64,000 nt of DNA from Mesorhizobium sp. ZC-5 (GCF_025753855.1 NZ_JAOWPT010000001.1:124001-188000); one strand, 5' to 3'. Counted from the stretch's first letter, positions 1 to 9,835 are shown. Numbers and translations: made by a program. Notes: generated from the sequence alone by a model not told the origin.

Positions 1-1095
1 GGCCTGAGTCAGCACCGCACGGCTGGACTCATGGGCGAGCCCGGTGAAAGAACCGCGGATCACCGCGTCATTGTGTGGGGTCCGCTCACCGGAGAGATAG
101 GGCAGAAAGGTGACACCGGTGGGTGCCTTGAGGTCGTCGCCGAGTTCCGCGGTGAGTTCCCCGGCTTTCCTGCCGGTGATCTCCGAAAGCCAGTTGAGCG
201 AATCCGTCGCGGACAGGATGACACCCATCTGGTGCCACGCCTGCGGCAGCGCATGGCAGAATGTGTGGACCGCGCTCTCCGGATTGGGAAGATAGGAGCC
301 GTTGGCAGCAAACAGCACGCCGGAGGTGCCGAGCGACACGAAGGCGGCACCGGCCTTGACGGTGCCCATGCCGCAGGCCGATGCAGCGTTGTCCCCTGCC
401 CCGCCCGCGACAACGACGCCGGATCCCATGCCCCATGCCCCGGCGAGCTCAGTGCGGAGGGTCCCGCCGGCTTCCGTTCCTTCCACCAAGGACGGCATGT
501 GACGTTCGTCGAGGTCTGTCGCGGCGAGCAGTTCGGGCGACCATTTGCGCTGGGCAACATCCAGCCAGGACGTGCCAGCCGAATCCGACATTTCGGAAAT
601 GTGCTCGCCGGTCAGCCAAAGGCGCAGGAAATCCTTCGGCAAAAGCACCTTCGCCACCTTGGCGAAAATATCGGGCTCGTTGTTTTTCACCCATGCGAGT
701 TTCGGCGCGGTGAAACCCGGAAAGACGATATTGCCGGTGATTTTTCGGAACCGCGGATCGGCATCGAGCTTTGCCGCTTCCATGTGGCTGCGCGTGTCGT
801 TCCACAGGATGCAGGGGCGTAGGACACGATCGGCATCGTCCAGCAACGTCGCCCCGTGCATCTGGCCGGACAGCCCGATGCCGCGCACGGCGGCGAGTTC
901 ATTCGGGAGCGCGGCCCTGAGCGCGGCGACCGCATCCTCGGCGGCGCGAATCCAGTCAGCCGGATCCTGCTCCGACCAGCCGGGATGCGGACGCGAGACA
1001 TCCAGTGCACCGTTGGCCGAGCCGACAATGCGCTGCGCCGCATCGATCAGCAGCGCTTTCACCCCGGACGTCCCGAGGTCGAGGCCTAGATACAT
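1..1095 (-). CDS. xylB: Xylulokinase, C-terminus beyond left edge
   Basis: Phosphorylates D-xylulose to xylulose 5-phosphate for the pentose phosphate pathway (FGGY carbohydrate kinase family, cytoplasmic). The reading frame is open from the ATG at 1095 to base 1, giving the first 365 of roughly 480 expected residues, so the gene is cut by the window edge. The start is set by GGAGG about 6 bases upstream. The N-terminus MYLGLDLGTSGVKALLID is the FGGY phosphate-binding motif, followed by LSGQMHG near residue 75 and a glycine/alanine-rich GGAGDNAA segment near residue 235, all typical of XylB. It is divergent from the sulfate transporter operon. Other FGGY sugar kinases are possible, but the motif set fits xylulokinase best. 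Confidence 0.9.
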   Translation of the reverse strand, partial: MYLGLDLGTSGVKALLIDAAQRIVGSANGALDVSRPHPGWSEQDPADWIRAAEDAVAALRAALPNELAAVRGIGLSGQMHGATLLDDADRVLRPCILWNDTRSHMEAAKLDADPRFRKITGNIVFPGFTAPKLAWVKNNEPDIFAKVAKVLLPKDFLRLWLTGEHISEMSDSAGTSWLDVAQRKWSPELLAATDLDERHMPSLVEGTEAGGTLRTELAGAWGMGSGVVVAGGAGDNAASACGMGTVKAGAAFVSLGTSGVLFAANGSYLPNPESAVHTFCHALPQAWHQMGVILSATDSLNWLSEITGRKAGELTAELGDDLKAPTGVTFLPYLSGERTPHNDAVIRGSFTGLAHESSRAVLTQA

Positions 1096-1480
1096 TGCGT
1101 TCCTCCCGGCGCCGACTGGCGGCGAACATTCGACCAGTCAGCCAAACAGTCGTCGCGAAATTAAGATCTGCGGCGCGACATCTCCTCTGAATAGGAGATT
1201 CACAGGAAAATGTCCGCCTGCGCAAGCGGGTGGAGCAGATTTTTTTCGTGCCTCGCAATAAATATGTATGGCGAACCTTGGATTTGGTGGCGGGCCAGAG
1301 GCGGGCTGACTGGGCCTTGAAATCAGATTTTCAGAATCCGGGAAAAGGCAACCAGATTTCGTCAAAGCCTTTCATTTTGGAACCAGATTGCCGAACGCCG
1401 GGCGAATACGAACCGCGCCTGCATTATCATTCTCTATAAATTCACTAGAGTTATCGTCACCCTTAACCGGAGGCAGACAG
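1096..1480. promoter_or_regulatory. Divergent intergenic region xylB / sbp
   Basis: This 385-base stretch has no convincing gene. It should hold the promoters of xylB (leftward) and the sulfate operon (rightward). Just before the sbp ribosome site there is a short inverted repeat, CTCTA-9 bases-TAGAG (1432-1450), which could be an operator. The Shine-Dalgarno GGAGG for sbp is at 1470. I cannot identify a known sulfur-responsive operator or riboswitch here. Confidence 0.4.
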
Positions 1481-2509
1481 ATGACAAACCATCTTTCCCG
1501 ACACCTTCTTGCCGGCCTCCTCGCCGGCGCAGTGCAGTTCAGCGTTCTCGGCTTGGCATTCGCCGACACCACGATTCTCAACGTTTCTTATGATCCGACC
1601 CGCGAGCTCTACAAGGAATTCAACGCAGCGTTCGCAGCGAAATGGAAGGCCGACACCGGCGAGACGCTGACGATCCAGACCTCGCATGGCGGCTCCGGCA
1701 AGCAGGCGCGCGCAGTGATCGACGGGCTCGACGCCGATGTCGTCACGCTGGCGCTCGAAAGCGACATCAATGCCATCGTCGAGAACTCCAAGAAGATAAA
1801 TCCCGACTGGCGGACAAAGCTCCCGAACAACTCCTCGCCCTACACCTCGACCATCATCTTCCTCGTCCGCAAGGGCAATCCGAAAGGCATCAACGACTGG
1901 GGCGACCTGGTCAAGGACGGCGTGCAGATCATCACGCCGAACCCGAAGACGTCGGGCGGCGCCCGCTGGAACTATCTCGCGGCCTGGGCCTGGGCAAATG
2001 GCCAGTACGGCGGTGACGAGGCGAAGATCAAGGAATACGTCTCCAATCTGTACAGCCACGTTCCCGTGCTCGATACCGGCGCGCGCGGCTCGACGGTGAC
2101 CTTCGCCGAACGCGAACAGGGCGACGTACTTCTGGCCTGGGAAAACGAAGCCTATCTGGCGCTCGACGAATTCGGCGAAGATAACTTCGACATCGTCTTC
2201 CCGCCCTCTTCTATACTCGCCGAACCTCCGGTCGCCGTCGTCGACGCCAATGTTGACGTCAAGGGCACCCGCAAGGTGGCCGAAGCCTATCTGAGCTATC
2301 TCTATTCGGCGGAAGGCCAGACCCTTGCCGCAAAGCATCACTACCGGCCATCCAAGCCCGATCTCGTGCCGGCCGACCAGCTGCAGAAAATTCCCGATTT
2401 GAAGCTGGTAACGATCGACGACCCGATCTTCGGCGGATGGGCCAAGGCGCAGCCGTATCATTTCGGCGATGGCGGTATATTCGACCAGATCTACAAGCCG
2501 GCCCAGTAA
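1481..2509 (+). CDS. sbp: Sulfate-binding periplasmic protein
   Basis: Periplasmic solute-binding subunit of a sulfate/thiosulfate ABC importer; it captures sulfate and delivers it to CysT/CysW. The 342-residue product has a signal peptide with likely cleavage after AFA (residue 28), then the family hallmark [11 protein letters not shown] and later [11 protein letters not shown] and [13 protein letters not shown], the ligand-loop signatures of Sbp/CysP. An upstream in-frame ATG at 1388 exists, but GGAGG at 1470 and the position of the signal peptide select 1481. It is the first gene of a tight sbp-cysT-cysW-cysA operon with only 12 bases before cysT. Sbp (sulfate) versus CysP (thiosulfate) cannot be separated by eye. 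Confidence 0.93.
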   Translation: MTNHLSRHLLAGLLAGAVQFSVLGLAFADTTILNVSYDPTRELYKEFNAAFAAKWKADTGETLTIQTSHGGSGKQARAVIDGLDADVVTLALESDINAIVENSKKINPDWRTKLPNNSSPYTSTIIFLVRKGNPKGINDWGDLVKDGVQIITPNPKTSGGARWNYLAAWAWANGQYGGDEAKIKEYVSNLYSHVPVLDTGARGSTVTFAEREQGDVLLAWENEAYLALDEFGEDNFDIVFPPSSILAEPPVAVVDANVDVKGTRKVAEAYLSYLYSAEGQTLAAKHHYRPSKPDLVPADQLQKIPDLKLVTIDDPIFGGWAKAQPYHFGDGGIFDQIYKPAQ

Positions 2510-2521
2510 GAACGGGGTAGC

Positions 2522-3376
2522 ATGTCCTCATCACCCGCTTCGGCGGCGGGGTGGCGGTTCAGGACGCCGAGTGTCATTCCGGGCTTCGGATTGACGCTCG
2601 GCTTCTCGCTTGCCTACCTCACGCTTATCATTCTCATCCCCCTGTCGGCGCTTGTCTGGCGAACGACTTCGCTTGGCTGGACGGATTTCTTTGAGATCGC
2701 CACCGACCGGCGCACGCTGCGGGCGCTCGAGGTCAGCTTCGGCACTGCGCTGATCGCCGCCGGCGTCAATGTCGTCTTCGGCACCATCGTCGCCTGGGTG
2801 CTTGTGCGCTACAGGTTCCCCGGGCGGCGCATCGTCGACGCCATGGTCGACCTGCCTTTCGCGCTGCCGACCGCGGTGGCGGGCATTGCGCTCACCACGC
2901 TCTATGCGCCGCGCGGCTGGATCGGCTCGCTGCTCGGCCCCCTCGGCGTCAAGGTCGCCTACACCCCGCTCGGCATTGTCATCGCGCTGATCTTCATCGG
3001 CCTGCCATTCGTGGTACGCACCGTGCAGCCGATCATGGAAGAGATCGACAAGGGCGTCGAAGAGGTGGCCGCGACGCTGGGGGCCAGCCGCTTCCAGACC
3101 ATCTGGCGGGTGCTCTTTCCGGGGCTGGCGCCGGCGATCCTCACCGGCTTCGCGCTCGCCTTCGCGCGCGGCGTCGGCGAATACGGATCGGTGATCTTCA
3201 TCGCCGGCAATCTGCCCTACGTCTCGGAGATCGCGCCGCTGCTGATCGTCATTCGCCTTGAGGAATACGACTACGCCGCCGCGACGGCGATCGCCACGAT
3301 CATGCTGGCCCTGTCATTCGTGATGCTGCTTTTCATCAACCTCGTCCAGACCTGGAGCCGCAAGCGCTATGGCTGA
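2522..3376 (+). CDS. cysT: Sulfate ABC transporter permease CysT
   Basis: Inner-membrane permease subunit of the sulfate/thiosulfate importer (also called CysU), 284 residues with about six membrane segments. The cytoplasmic coupling loop (EAA-type: EEVAATLGASRFQTIW, about residues 180-195) contacts the CysA ATPase. The motif FARGVGEYGSVIFIAGN is characteristic of the CysT/CysW pair. The gene starts 12 bases after sbp and its 3' end overlaps cysW by 8 bases, so the two permeases are probably translationally coupled. Confidence 0.94.
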   Translation: MSSSPASAAGWRFRTPSVIPGFGLTLGFSLAYLTLIILIPLSALVWRTTSLGWTDFFEIATDRRTLRALEVSFGTALIAAGVNVVFGTIVAWVLVRYRFPGRRIVDAMVDLPFALPTAVAGIALTTLYAPRGWIGSLLGPLGVKVAYTPLGIVIALIFIGLPFVVRTVQPIMEEIDKGVEEVAATLGASRFQTIWRVLFPGLAPAILTGFALAFARGVGEYGSVIFIAGNLPYVSEIAPLLIVIRLEEYDYAAATAIATIMLALSFVMLLFINLVQTWSRKRYG

Positions 3377-4250
3377 GACACAGACCGCTCCTTCGCCCCG
3401 CCAGCCGCGGTTCCGCTCGGCGGTAACCGAGACGAGACCGGCGCGTTATGCCCTGATGGCAATCGCCTTCGTTTTCCTCGCCATCTTCCTGCTTCTGCCG
3501 TTGATCATCGTCTTCATCGAGGCCTTCCAGAAGGGCTTCGGCGCTTTCGGCGAGGCGTTGGCCGACGCAGACACCTTGTCGGCGATCCGGCTGACATTGC
3601 TGGTCGCCGCGATATCCGTGCCGCTCAACATGATTTTCGGCATTGCCGCGGCCTGGGCGATCGCCAAATTCGAATTCAAGGGCAAGGCGTTCCTGACCAC
3701 GCTGATCGACCTTCCCTTCTCCGTCTCGCCGGTGATTTCCGGCCTCGTCTACGTGCTTCTCTTCGGTGCCGGCAGCGTGCTCGGGCCATGGCTGAAGGCG
3801 CATGGCGTCGAAATCCTGTTTGCGGTACCTGGCATCGTGCTCGCCACGGTCTTTGTAACTTTCCCCTTCGTTGCCCGCGAACTGATCCCGCTGATGCAGG
3901 AACAGGGAACCGGAGATGAAGAGGCCGCGATCTCGCTCGGCGCCACCGGCTGGCAGACTTTCTGGTATGTCACGCTGCCCAACATCAAATGGGGACTGCT
4001 CTATGGCGTGCTGCTGTGCAATGCGCGCGCCATGGGCGAGTTCGGCGCGGTCTCCGTCGTGTCGGGCCATATTCGCGGCCTCACCAACACCATGCCGCTG
4101 CATGTCGAGATCCTGTACAACGAATACAACGCGGTAGGCGCCTTCGCGGTCGCTTCGCTGCTGGCCGGGCTGGCGCTCGTCACGCTGGTCCTGAAAACCT
4201 TGCTGGAAATGCGCTACGGCGCCGAGCTCGCCGCGACGCGCGGGCATTGA
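3369..4250 (+). CDS. cysW: Sulfate ABC transporter permease CysW
   Basis: Second inner-membrane permease of the sulfate importer, 293 residues, pairing with CysT to form the channel. It has a hydrophilic N-terminus of about 30 residues, then six predicted membrane spans, with the coupling loop DEEAAISLGATGWQTFW near residues 183-199 and the CysW-typical ARAMGEFGAVSVVSGHIRG. Its ATG lies inside the last codons of cysT (8-base overlap). It is followed after 20 bases by cysA. Confidence 0.94.
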   Translation: MAETQTAPSPRQPRFRSAVTETRPARYALMAIAFVFLAIFLLLPLIIVFIEAFQKGFGAFGEALADADTLSAIRLTLLVAAISVPLNMIFGIAAAWAIAKFEFKGKAFLTTLIDLPFSVSPVISGLVYVLLFGAGSVLGPWLKAHGVEILFAVPGIVLATVFVTFPFVARELIPLMQEQGTGDEEAAISLGATGWQTFWYVTLPNIKWGLLYGVLLCNARAMGEFGAVSVVSGHIRGLTNTMPLHVEILYNEYNAVGAFAVASLLAGLALVTLVLKTLLEMRYGAELAATRGH

Positions 4251-4270
4251 TGAATAATAAGGGTCGGTGA

Positions 4271-5311
4271 ATGGAAGTACGCGTCGCCAACGTGCGCAAG
4301 GAATTCGACCGGTTTCCGGCGCTGCGTGATGTCTCGCTGGACATCCGTTCCGGCGAACTGATTGCACTGCTTGGACCATCCGGCTCCGGCAAGACGACAT
4401 TGCTGAGATTGATCGCCGGCCTCGAACGGCCAACCAGGGGCGCGATCTACTTCGGCGACGAGGATGCATCGCTGAAGACCGTGCAGGAGCGCAATGTCGG
4501 CTTTGTCTTCCAGCACTACGCGCTTTTCCGCCACATGACGGTAGCCGACAATATCGGCTTCGGCCTGAAGGTCAGGCGCCGCAACCGTCCGCCAGACAGC
4601 GAGATCAAGAGGCGCGCTTCCGAATTGCTGGACCTGGTTCAACTGACTGGACTCGAGAAGCGCTACCCGGCGCAGCTTTCCGGCGGCCAGAGGCAGCGCG
4701 TGGCGCTGGCCCGCGCGCTCGCCATAGAACCTCGCGTTCTGCTGCTCGACGAGCCCTTCGGTGCGCTTGACGCGCAGGTCCGCCGCGAACTGCGCCGCTG
4801 GCTGCGCGAAATCCACGACAAGACCGGCCATACCACCGTCTTCGTCACCCATGACCAGGAAGAAGCGCTGGAACTCGCCGACCGCGTCGTGGTCATGAGC
4901 CAGGGCCGCATCGAGCAGGTCGGCACCGCCGATGACGTTTATGACACGCCCAATTCCCCCTTCGTTTTCTCCTTCATCGGCGAGTCGAGCTCGCTGCCGG
5001 TCAAGGTGGAAAAGGGCGAAATCTGGATCGCCGATCGCACGATCGGCATCTCGGCGCCCGAAGTGCCAGACGGCGACGCCGTGCTCTATTTCCGGCCGCA
5101 CGACATCGAGCTTCTGGAAGGCTCCGGAGGCTGCATCGCCGGAACCGTGGCGGCCAGCCGCCGCGTCGCCGGCACCCGCCATGTCGAACTGGAAGTGGGC
5201 GGCGACAGGCAGCGCGTCGAGCTCGAGATCCCGACCTCGCATCCGGCTTCGGAAAAAACCCGCATCGCGTTCCGGCCGAAGAAGTGGAAGCTTTTCCCGG
5301 TCGCGGGCTGA
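4271..5311 (+). CDS. cysA: Sulfate ABC transporter ATP-binding protein CysA
   Basis: ATPase that powers sulfate/thiosulfate import, 346 residues. Walker A GPSGSGKTT is at residues 35-43, the signature LSGGQRQRV at 136-144, Walker B LLLDEP at 157-162, and the switch histidine H194 in VTHDQEEAL. A C-terminal TOBE-like domain (about 240-346) is typical of CysA and may sense substrate status. It is the last gene of the operon. The gene to its right is convergent, with only 18 bases between the stop codons and no clear terminator hairpin. Confidence 0.95.
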   Translation: MEVRVANVRKEFDRFPALRDVSLDIRSGELIALLGPSGSGKTTLLRLIAGLERPTRGAIYFGDEDASLKTVQERNVGFVFQHYALFRHMTVADNIGFGLKVRRRNRPPDSEIKRRASELLDLVQLTGLEKRYPAQLSGGQRQRVALARALAIEPRVLLLDEPFGALDAQVRRELRRWLREIHDKTGHTTVFVTHDQEEALELADRVVVMSQGRIEQVGTADDVYDTPNSPFVFSFIGESSSLPVKVEKGEIWIADRTIGISAPEVPDGDAVLYFRPHDIELLEGSGGCIAGTVAASRRVAGTRHVELEVGGDRQRVELEIPTSHPASEKTRIAFRPKKWKLFPVAG

Positions 5312-5329
5312 GCTTGCTTCGGCGGAAGA

Positions 5330-6649
5330 CTAAGGCATCTCGCGTGCCCGCTTGACGAACAATGCCGCCAGCGGACTTTCCGGGCGGGCGGAAAGGCGTT
5401 CGGCAGCCAAGGCTGCGGCAAGCGCTTTCTGGTTCGAGCGAAGTGCCGCCTCGATCAATGTCAGGTCGATCACGTCGCGCTGTGCATGGCTGCCGCCGAA
5501 ACGGTAAGCGATGTCGCGCACCGGCCGCATTAGCCGCACCGTCTCGGCGTAATTCCCGTCGCCGAAAGCCTTGATCGCGAGCGTCACCGGATGGCCGACA
5601 TCATGCGTGAACGCGGCATTGTCGTCGCCCGCCCGCATCGCTTCCTGTTGTGCTTCGAGCAGGTCTCGCGCCGGCCCGGCAAATCCGGCACCAACGAACG
5701 CCATCATGGCGTGCGCGTCGTTGAAGGCGTAGTTGCCTGACTTCGCCTTGGGCACCCAATTCTGCGCCACCCCATCCCAGCGATTGCCGACATCATGGCC
5801 TGCAAGATGCAACCGCCACAGGATCGCCGAGGCATCTACCATGTTGAGTGCCAGCATCGAGCGCGCACCGAAGATCGGCCCGTCGAAAAGCGCCAGCACC
5901 TCGTCGATCTCGCCGAGATCGTAATGAAACAGCGCCAGGTGCCACCAGTTGTGGACCTGCAGGAAGCTGTCCGCCGACCAGTTTTCCGGGCTGGCGCGCA
6001 TCCAGGCGATGCCATCGCGCTGTCGGCTCTGCATTTCCATCACATGCGCCACCGCGTGCTGTGCCCAGCCGTCGCGCGGTTCTATCTCGATCGCCTTGCG
6101 GCCGGCGGCTTCGGCACGGGCGTAGTCGCCCATTTCCTCCAGCCCGAACGCCTGCATGCCAAGCATGGCGTGATAACCGGGCATGCCATGATCCCATGCC
6201 GGCAAGGCACGAGCGATGCGGTCGCGCAGCATGCGAGAATTTCCGGTGAAGAAATCGATCTGATGGCCGGCCTGCAGCGCCAGCGCATCGCGCGGTTCGT
6301 CTATCGTCAGGTCTTCGAGAATCGTTCCGGCCTCATGCCAGCGCCCGCGGGATAGTCGTCCCAGTGCTTCGACATGTCTTGCTTCACGCCCGGTCGCCGC
6401 AAGCGCTGCCGCCGCGTTGTGACAGGCCTGAGTTGCCTCCAGCGCCTCGCGCTCGGTCGAAAGGCCGTAGAGATATCCTTTCAGCACATGCGCCATGACG
6501 AACCCGGGATCTGCCTCGATCGCCGAATTCACCGACGCAACCGGATCGCCGACGAAGCATTGCAGCTGATGCAGGGCGCGCTCGTAGTGTCCGAGGCTTG
6601 CCTCGCTGGCACCTGACAGCGGCAAGCCAAGCGCATCGCGAAATTGCAT
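5330..6649 (-). CDS. TTC38-like tetratricopeptide repeat protein
   Basis: A 439-residue soluble protein of alpha-helical repeats. Segments such as GHYERALHQL, GDYARAEAAGRKAIEIEPRDGWAQHAVAHVME and a conserved HNWWHLALF stretch match the TTC38-type TPR family, whose biochemical role is not established. No signal peptide or membrane span is seen. The start is supported by AGGAG seven bases upstream of the ATG. It stands alone, convergent with cysA and divergent from the autotransporter gene. The family assignment is from memory of its tryptophan/histidine-rich signature. Confidence 0.7.
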   Translation of the reverse strand: MQFRDALGLPLSGASEASLGHYERALHQLQCFVGDPVASVNSAIEADPGFVMAHVLKGYLYGLSTEREALEATQACHNAAAALAATGREARHVEALGRLSRGRWHEAGTILEDLTIDEPRDALALQAGHQIDFFTGNSRMLRDRIARALPAWDHGMPGYHAMLGMQAFGLEEMGDYARAEAAGRKAIEIEPRDGWAQHAVAHVMEMQSRQRDGIAWMRASPENWSADSFLQVHNWWHLALFHYDLGEIDEVLALFDGPIFGARSMLALNMVDASAILWRLHLAGHDVGNRWDGVAQNWVPKAKSGNYAFNDAHAMMAFVGAGFAGPARDLLEAQQEAMRAGDDNAAFTHDVGHPVTLAIKAFGDGNYAETVRLMRPVRDIAYRFGGSHAQRDVIDLTLIEAALRSNQKALAAALAAERLSARPESPLAALFVKRAREMP

Positions 6650-6910
6650 CTACCATCTCCTGCGAGGGCTTGCCACATCAGGGCCGCAATGCTCGAAACC
6701 GAACCCTACCGCATACCCTTCGGACCTGCCAACCACATGTGGGGTCCCTGTCAAGCAAGTGGCTGATTTGCAACAGTTAACGAGAACAAGGACATGAGGC
6801 GTCTCGCGTAGGTTGTATCCCTTTCCCGATTGTGGCCTTATTGCGGCGGGATCGTGGGAAGAAGATCGGCGCGCGTACGGGGACGCGCGGCAAGTGCATA
6901 AGGAGACGCG
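6650..6910. promoter_or_regulatory. Divergent intergenic region, TPR gene / autotransporter
   Basis: These 261 bases separate two divergent genes and should contain both promoters. A perfect 10-base palindrome CCACATGTGG is at 6733-6742, flanked by GGACC and GGTCC. A strong ribosome site AAGGAG at 6900-6905 serves the autotransporter gene. I see no small gene here. Confidence 0.35.
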
Positions 6911-9775
6911 ATGCGGCGTCCTTCCCTGATCTCACGGACAACCATGCTTTTGTCCGGAACCGTCCTTTTTTCCACTGAGTTGTTGTTTTCTCCAGGATCG
7001 GCGAACGCCGCCTGCACCTTCGTCCCCACTGCGGGCGACGACACGTTCATCTGCGACAGCGACACTTCGCCAGGTGGCTTGACCGATCTCAATGGCAACA
7101 ACACCCTCCAGTTGCCTGGCGGCGGCACGGGGACACTCAACGGCAATGTAACTTTCGGCGCCGGAAACGACCACATCGAAATCCAGTCCGGTACGATCGC
7201 CGGCACGATAAATCAGGGCGATGGCGCCGATACCTTCAATATCAGCGGCGGCAGCGTAACCGGCAATGTCCAGCAAGGCAGCGGCATAGACGACTTTCGC
7301 ATGACCGGCGGCCAGATCCAGTCGCTGAACCAGGGCGACAATCTCGATACCTTTTTCATGTCGGATGGACGCATCGTCGACGCCTTTGACGACGGCGACC
7401 AAGCGATCATGACCGGCGGCCGGATCGGCCGTGTCAACATGAAGCTCGACGACAATCTTTTCGATATGTCCGGTGGCACCATCGACAGAAACCTCGTCAC
7501 CGGCTTCGGCAACGACACGATCATCCTGTCCGATGGCACGATCGGCGGCAACATCAGCGTCAGCGGCGGCACCGACAGCGTGACGGTGACCGGTGGTTCG
7601 GTCGGCGGCAACGTGATGATGAGTTTCGGCACCGACACGTTCACCTGGGATAGCGGCGGCATCATCTATGGCGCCGTCGACCTGGGCGGAGACAATGATA
7701 CCGCCACGCTCAGCAACCTCACCAATGCGCATCACGGGGCGAGCCCGCAGATCACCGGCGGACTGGGTACGGACAGTCTTGTGTTCGAAAACGTTTCCTC
7801 CGGCGGCGTCGACCGTTTCCAGAACTGGGAGAGCATTGCAGCCACGGCCGACACGGAACTGACGTTCGACGGCGCGCTGACACTCGGCGACAGCGGAACG
7901 GGAACCGGTTCGCTCACAGTCGACGAGACCAGTACCCTATTCGGCGGAGGGGCGAACGGATCGGTCGCCGCCTTCACTTCCGGGCAGCTCGCCGATGTCG
8001 TCAACTCCGGGCGCATCGACCTCACCAACGGCGGTGATAGCCTGGCCGACACGTTCACCATAGCCGGCAACTATACCGGCGACGGCGGGCTCTTGCTTCT
8101 GCAAACCGAGCTCGGCGACGACAGTTCCGCCTCCGACCGGCTGGTGGTTTCAGGCGGCACCGCCTCAGGTTCCACCAGCATCAGCGTGATCAACGTCGGT
8201 GGTGCCGGCGCCTCCACTGAGGTGGATGGCATCATGGTGGTGGAAGCTGCCAACGGCGCAACCACCGAAAGCGGCGCCTTCGCGCTGAACGGCCCGGTTG
8301 CCGCCGGCGCCTTCGAATATTTCCTCTTCCGCGGCGGCGTCAGCGCCGGCACCGACGAGAACTGGTACCTGCGTTCCACCCTCGTGACTCCGCCCGCTCC
8401 GCCGCCGACGCCGGAAGATCCGGATCCGGTGCCGCCTCCCCCACCCGAGCCGGCGCCGGCTCCACCTCCGCTGGAACCCTTGCCTCCGAGCCCGCCTCCT
8501 CCGGAGCCAGGCGAGCCGCCCGCGCCACCACCGGCACCCGCGCCGGTCGAGCCGGAACCCACTCCGCCGCCGCCTCCGCCGGCGCCACCACCGCCGCCGC
8601 TTCCACCGGAGCCAACGCCGGAAGATCCGGATCCGGTCGATCCGGCGCCTCCGGTCGAGCCGACCGATCCCGCGCCGGCGCCCACCCCGGAACCGGCACC
8701 AGCACCGGCGCCAACACCGCCCGCGCCACCACCGGTTCCACCGACGGAACCGGCGGCCGTGCCCGCGCCGAGCGTGGCCCCGCCGACTCCCGGTGCGACA
8801 CCGGTGGTCGCCGAAGTGGTACCTTTGTACCGCATCGAGGTGCCGACCTACGCCGCGTTGCCGCCAGTCGCCCATCACCTGGCGCTTTCAACGCTGGGCA
8901 CGTTCCATGAGCGGCGCGGCGAGCAAGCCCTGCTCGAAGGCGCCGGCTTCCTGCCGACGGTATGGGGCCGGGTGTTCGGCCAGGATACCGACATGAAATG
9001 GGGCGGCACCGTGGCACCGAGTTTCGACGGCACGCTGTTGGGCTTCCAGGCCGGCGCCGACCTGATCGGCTGGGAGTCAGTACCCGGCCACCATGACCGC
9101 GCCGGTCTGTTCGTCGGACATTCCCGCATGAACGGCGACGTCAGGGGTCAGGCGCTTGGCTGGAACGATTTGACCGTCGGTGAAATCGATCTCGACGGCA
9201 CCAGTTTCGGCGGCTACTGGACCCATATCGGCCCCAACGGCTGGTATCTCGATGGCGTCGTCATGGGAACCTGGTTCAGCGGCGACGCAATCTCCGACCG
9301 CGCGGTCGGCATCGACATCGATGGAACCGGCGTCTCCGTCTCTCTCGAAGGCGGTTACCCGGTCGCGTTGACGCCGGAATGGACGATCGAACCGCAGGCG
9401 CAGTTGATCTGGCAGCATCTCTCGTTCGACGACCAGGCCGACGACTTCTCGACCATATCGCTGGACGCGGACGACGGGCTGACCGGCAGGCTGGGCTTCC
9501 GGTTGCAGGGCAACTTCCCGATGGGGACGGGCAGCCTTCAACCCTACCTCAAGGCCAATGTCTGGCACAATTTCGACAGCACCGACCGGCTGAGCTTCGG
9601 TGGCGATCCGATCCTTACCGAGCGAGACGGAACGTCCCTCGAACTCGGCGGCGGTGTGGTTGCCAAGCTATCGGAGTCGACCAGCCTGTTTGCCACAGCC
9701 GACTACACGACCAATCTGGGCGGTGAGAAGGTCCGGATATTCGAAGGAAATCTCGGCATCAGCCTGAAATGGTAG
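6911..9775 (+). CDS. Autotransporter with proline-rich linker and beta-barrel
   Basis: Type V secreted outer-membrane protein of 954 residues. A signal peptide with likely cleavage after ANA (residue 33) is followed by a passenger (about 34-490). In its first half (bases about 7120-7720) it repeats a 20-22 residue unit of the form GxGxDTFxxSGGxIxGxV, as in a beta-solenoid. Residues about 491-630 are a very proline-rich, low-complexity spacer. The conserved segment YRIEVPTYAALPPVAHHLAL precedes the C-terminal autotransporter beta-barrel (about 675-954), which ends in LKW as expected for Bam insertion. The ATG at 6911 has AAGGAG six bases upstream. No protease triad or known enzyme domain is visible, so an adhesin or surface-structure role is inference. 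A bidirectional terminator follows. Confidence 0.88.
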   Translation: MRRPSLISRTTMLLSGTVLFSTELLFSPGSANAACTFVPTAGDDTFICDSDTSPGGLTDLNGNNTLQLPGGGTGTLNGNVTFGAGNDHIEIQSGTIAGTINQGDGADTFNISGGSVTGNVQQGSGIDDFRMTGGQIQSLNQGDNLDTFFMSDGRIVDAFDDGDQAIMTGGRIGRVNMKLDDNLFDMSGGTIDRNLVTGFGNDTIILSDGTIGGNISVSGGTDSVTVTGGSVGGNVMMSFGTDTFTWDSGGIIYGAVDLGGDNDTATLSNLTNAHHGASPQITGGLGTDSLVFENVSSGGVDRFQNWESIAATADTELTFDGALTLGDSGTGTGSLTVDETSTLFGGGANGSVAAFTSGQLADVVNSGRIDLTNGGDSLADTFTIAGNYTGDGGLLLLQTELGDDSSASDRLVVSGGTASGSTSISVINVGGAGASTEVDGIMVVEAANGATTESGAFALNGPVAAGAFEYFLFRGGVSAGTDENWYLRSTLVTPPAPPPTPEDPDPVPPPPPEPAPAPPPLEPLPPSPPPPEPGEPPAPPPAPAPVEPEPTPPPPPPAPPPPPLPPEPTPEDPDPVDPAPPVEPTDPAPAPTPEPAPAPAPTPPAPPPVPPTEPAAVPAPSVAPPTPGATPVVAEVVPLYRIEVPTYAALPPVAHHLALSTLGTFHERRGEQALLEGAGFLPTVWGRVFGQDTDMKWGGTVAPSFDGTLLGFQAGADLIGWESVPGHHDRAGLFVGHSRMNGDVRGQALGWNDLTVGEIDLDGTSFGGYWTHIGPNGWYLDGVVMGTWFSGDAISDRAVGIDIDGTGVSVSLEGGYPVALTPEWTIEPQAQLIWQHLSFDDQADDFSTISLDADDGLTGRLGFRLQGNFPMGTGSLQPYLKANVWHNFDSTDRLSFGGDPILTERDGTSLELGGGVVAKLSESTSLFATADYTTNLGGEKVRIFEGNLGISLKW

Positions 9776-9797
9776 CGGTCTGACCCTGCTGTTTATC

Positions 9798-9827
9798 AAA
9801 AGGCCGGCGGGCAACCGCCGGCCTTTT
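9798..9827. terminator. Bidirectional intrinsic terminator
   Basis: A perfect hairpin with 13-base arms (9798-9810 and 9815-9827) and a GCAA tetraloop. The arms begin with AAAA and end with TTTT, so it can act on both strands. It sits between the convergent autotransporter and LysE-type genes. Confidence 0.9.
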
Positions 9828-9835
9828 CTTTGCAA

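Noticed and set aside
1204-1250. Possible terminator with a run of T near the start of the window
   Set aside because: The stem is only about four bases, lies far from the T-run, and no rightward gene ends there.
1381-1480. Possible SAM or other sulfur riboswitch before sbp
   Set aside because: The leader is short and I cannot assemble the conserved helices and loops of any riboswitch class.
3336-4469. Minus-strand frame of 377 residues over cysW
   Set aside because: No family resemblance, and it lies fully across the conserved cysW and start of cysA.
8071-8835. Open frame of 254 residues on the minus strand, almost entirely glycine and serine
   Set aside because: It is the complement of the proline-rich linker of the autotransporter; composition alone keeps it open.
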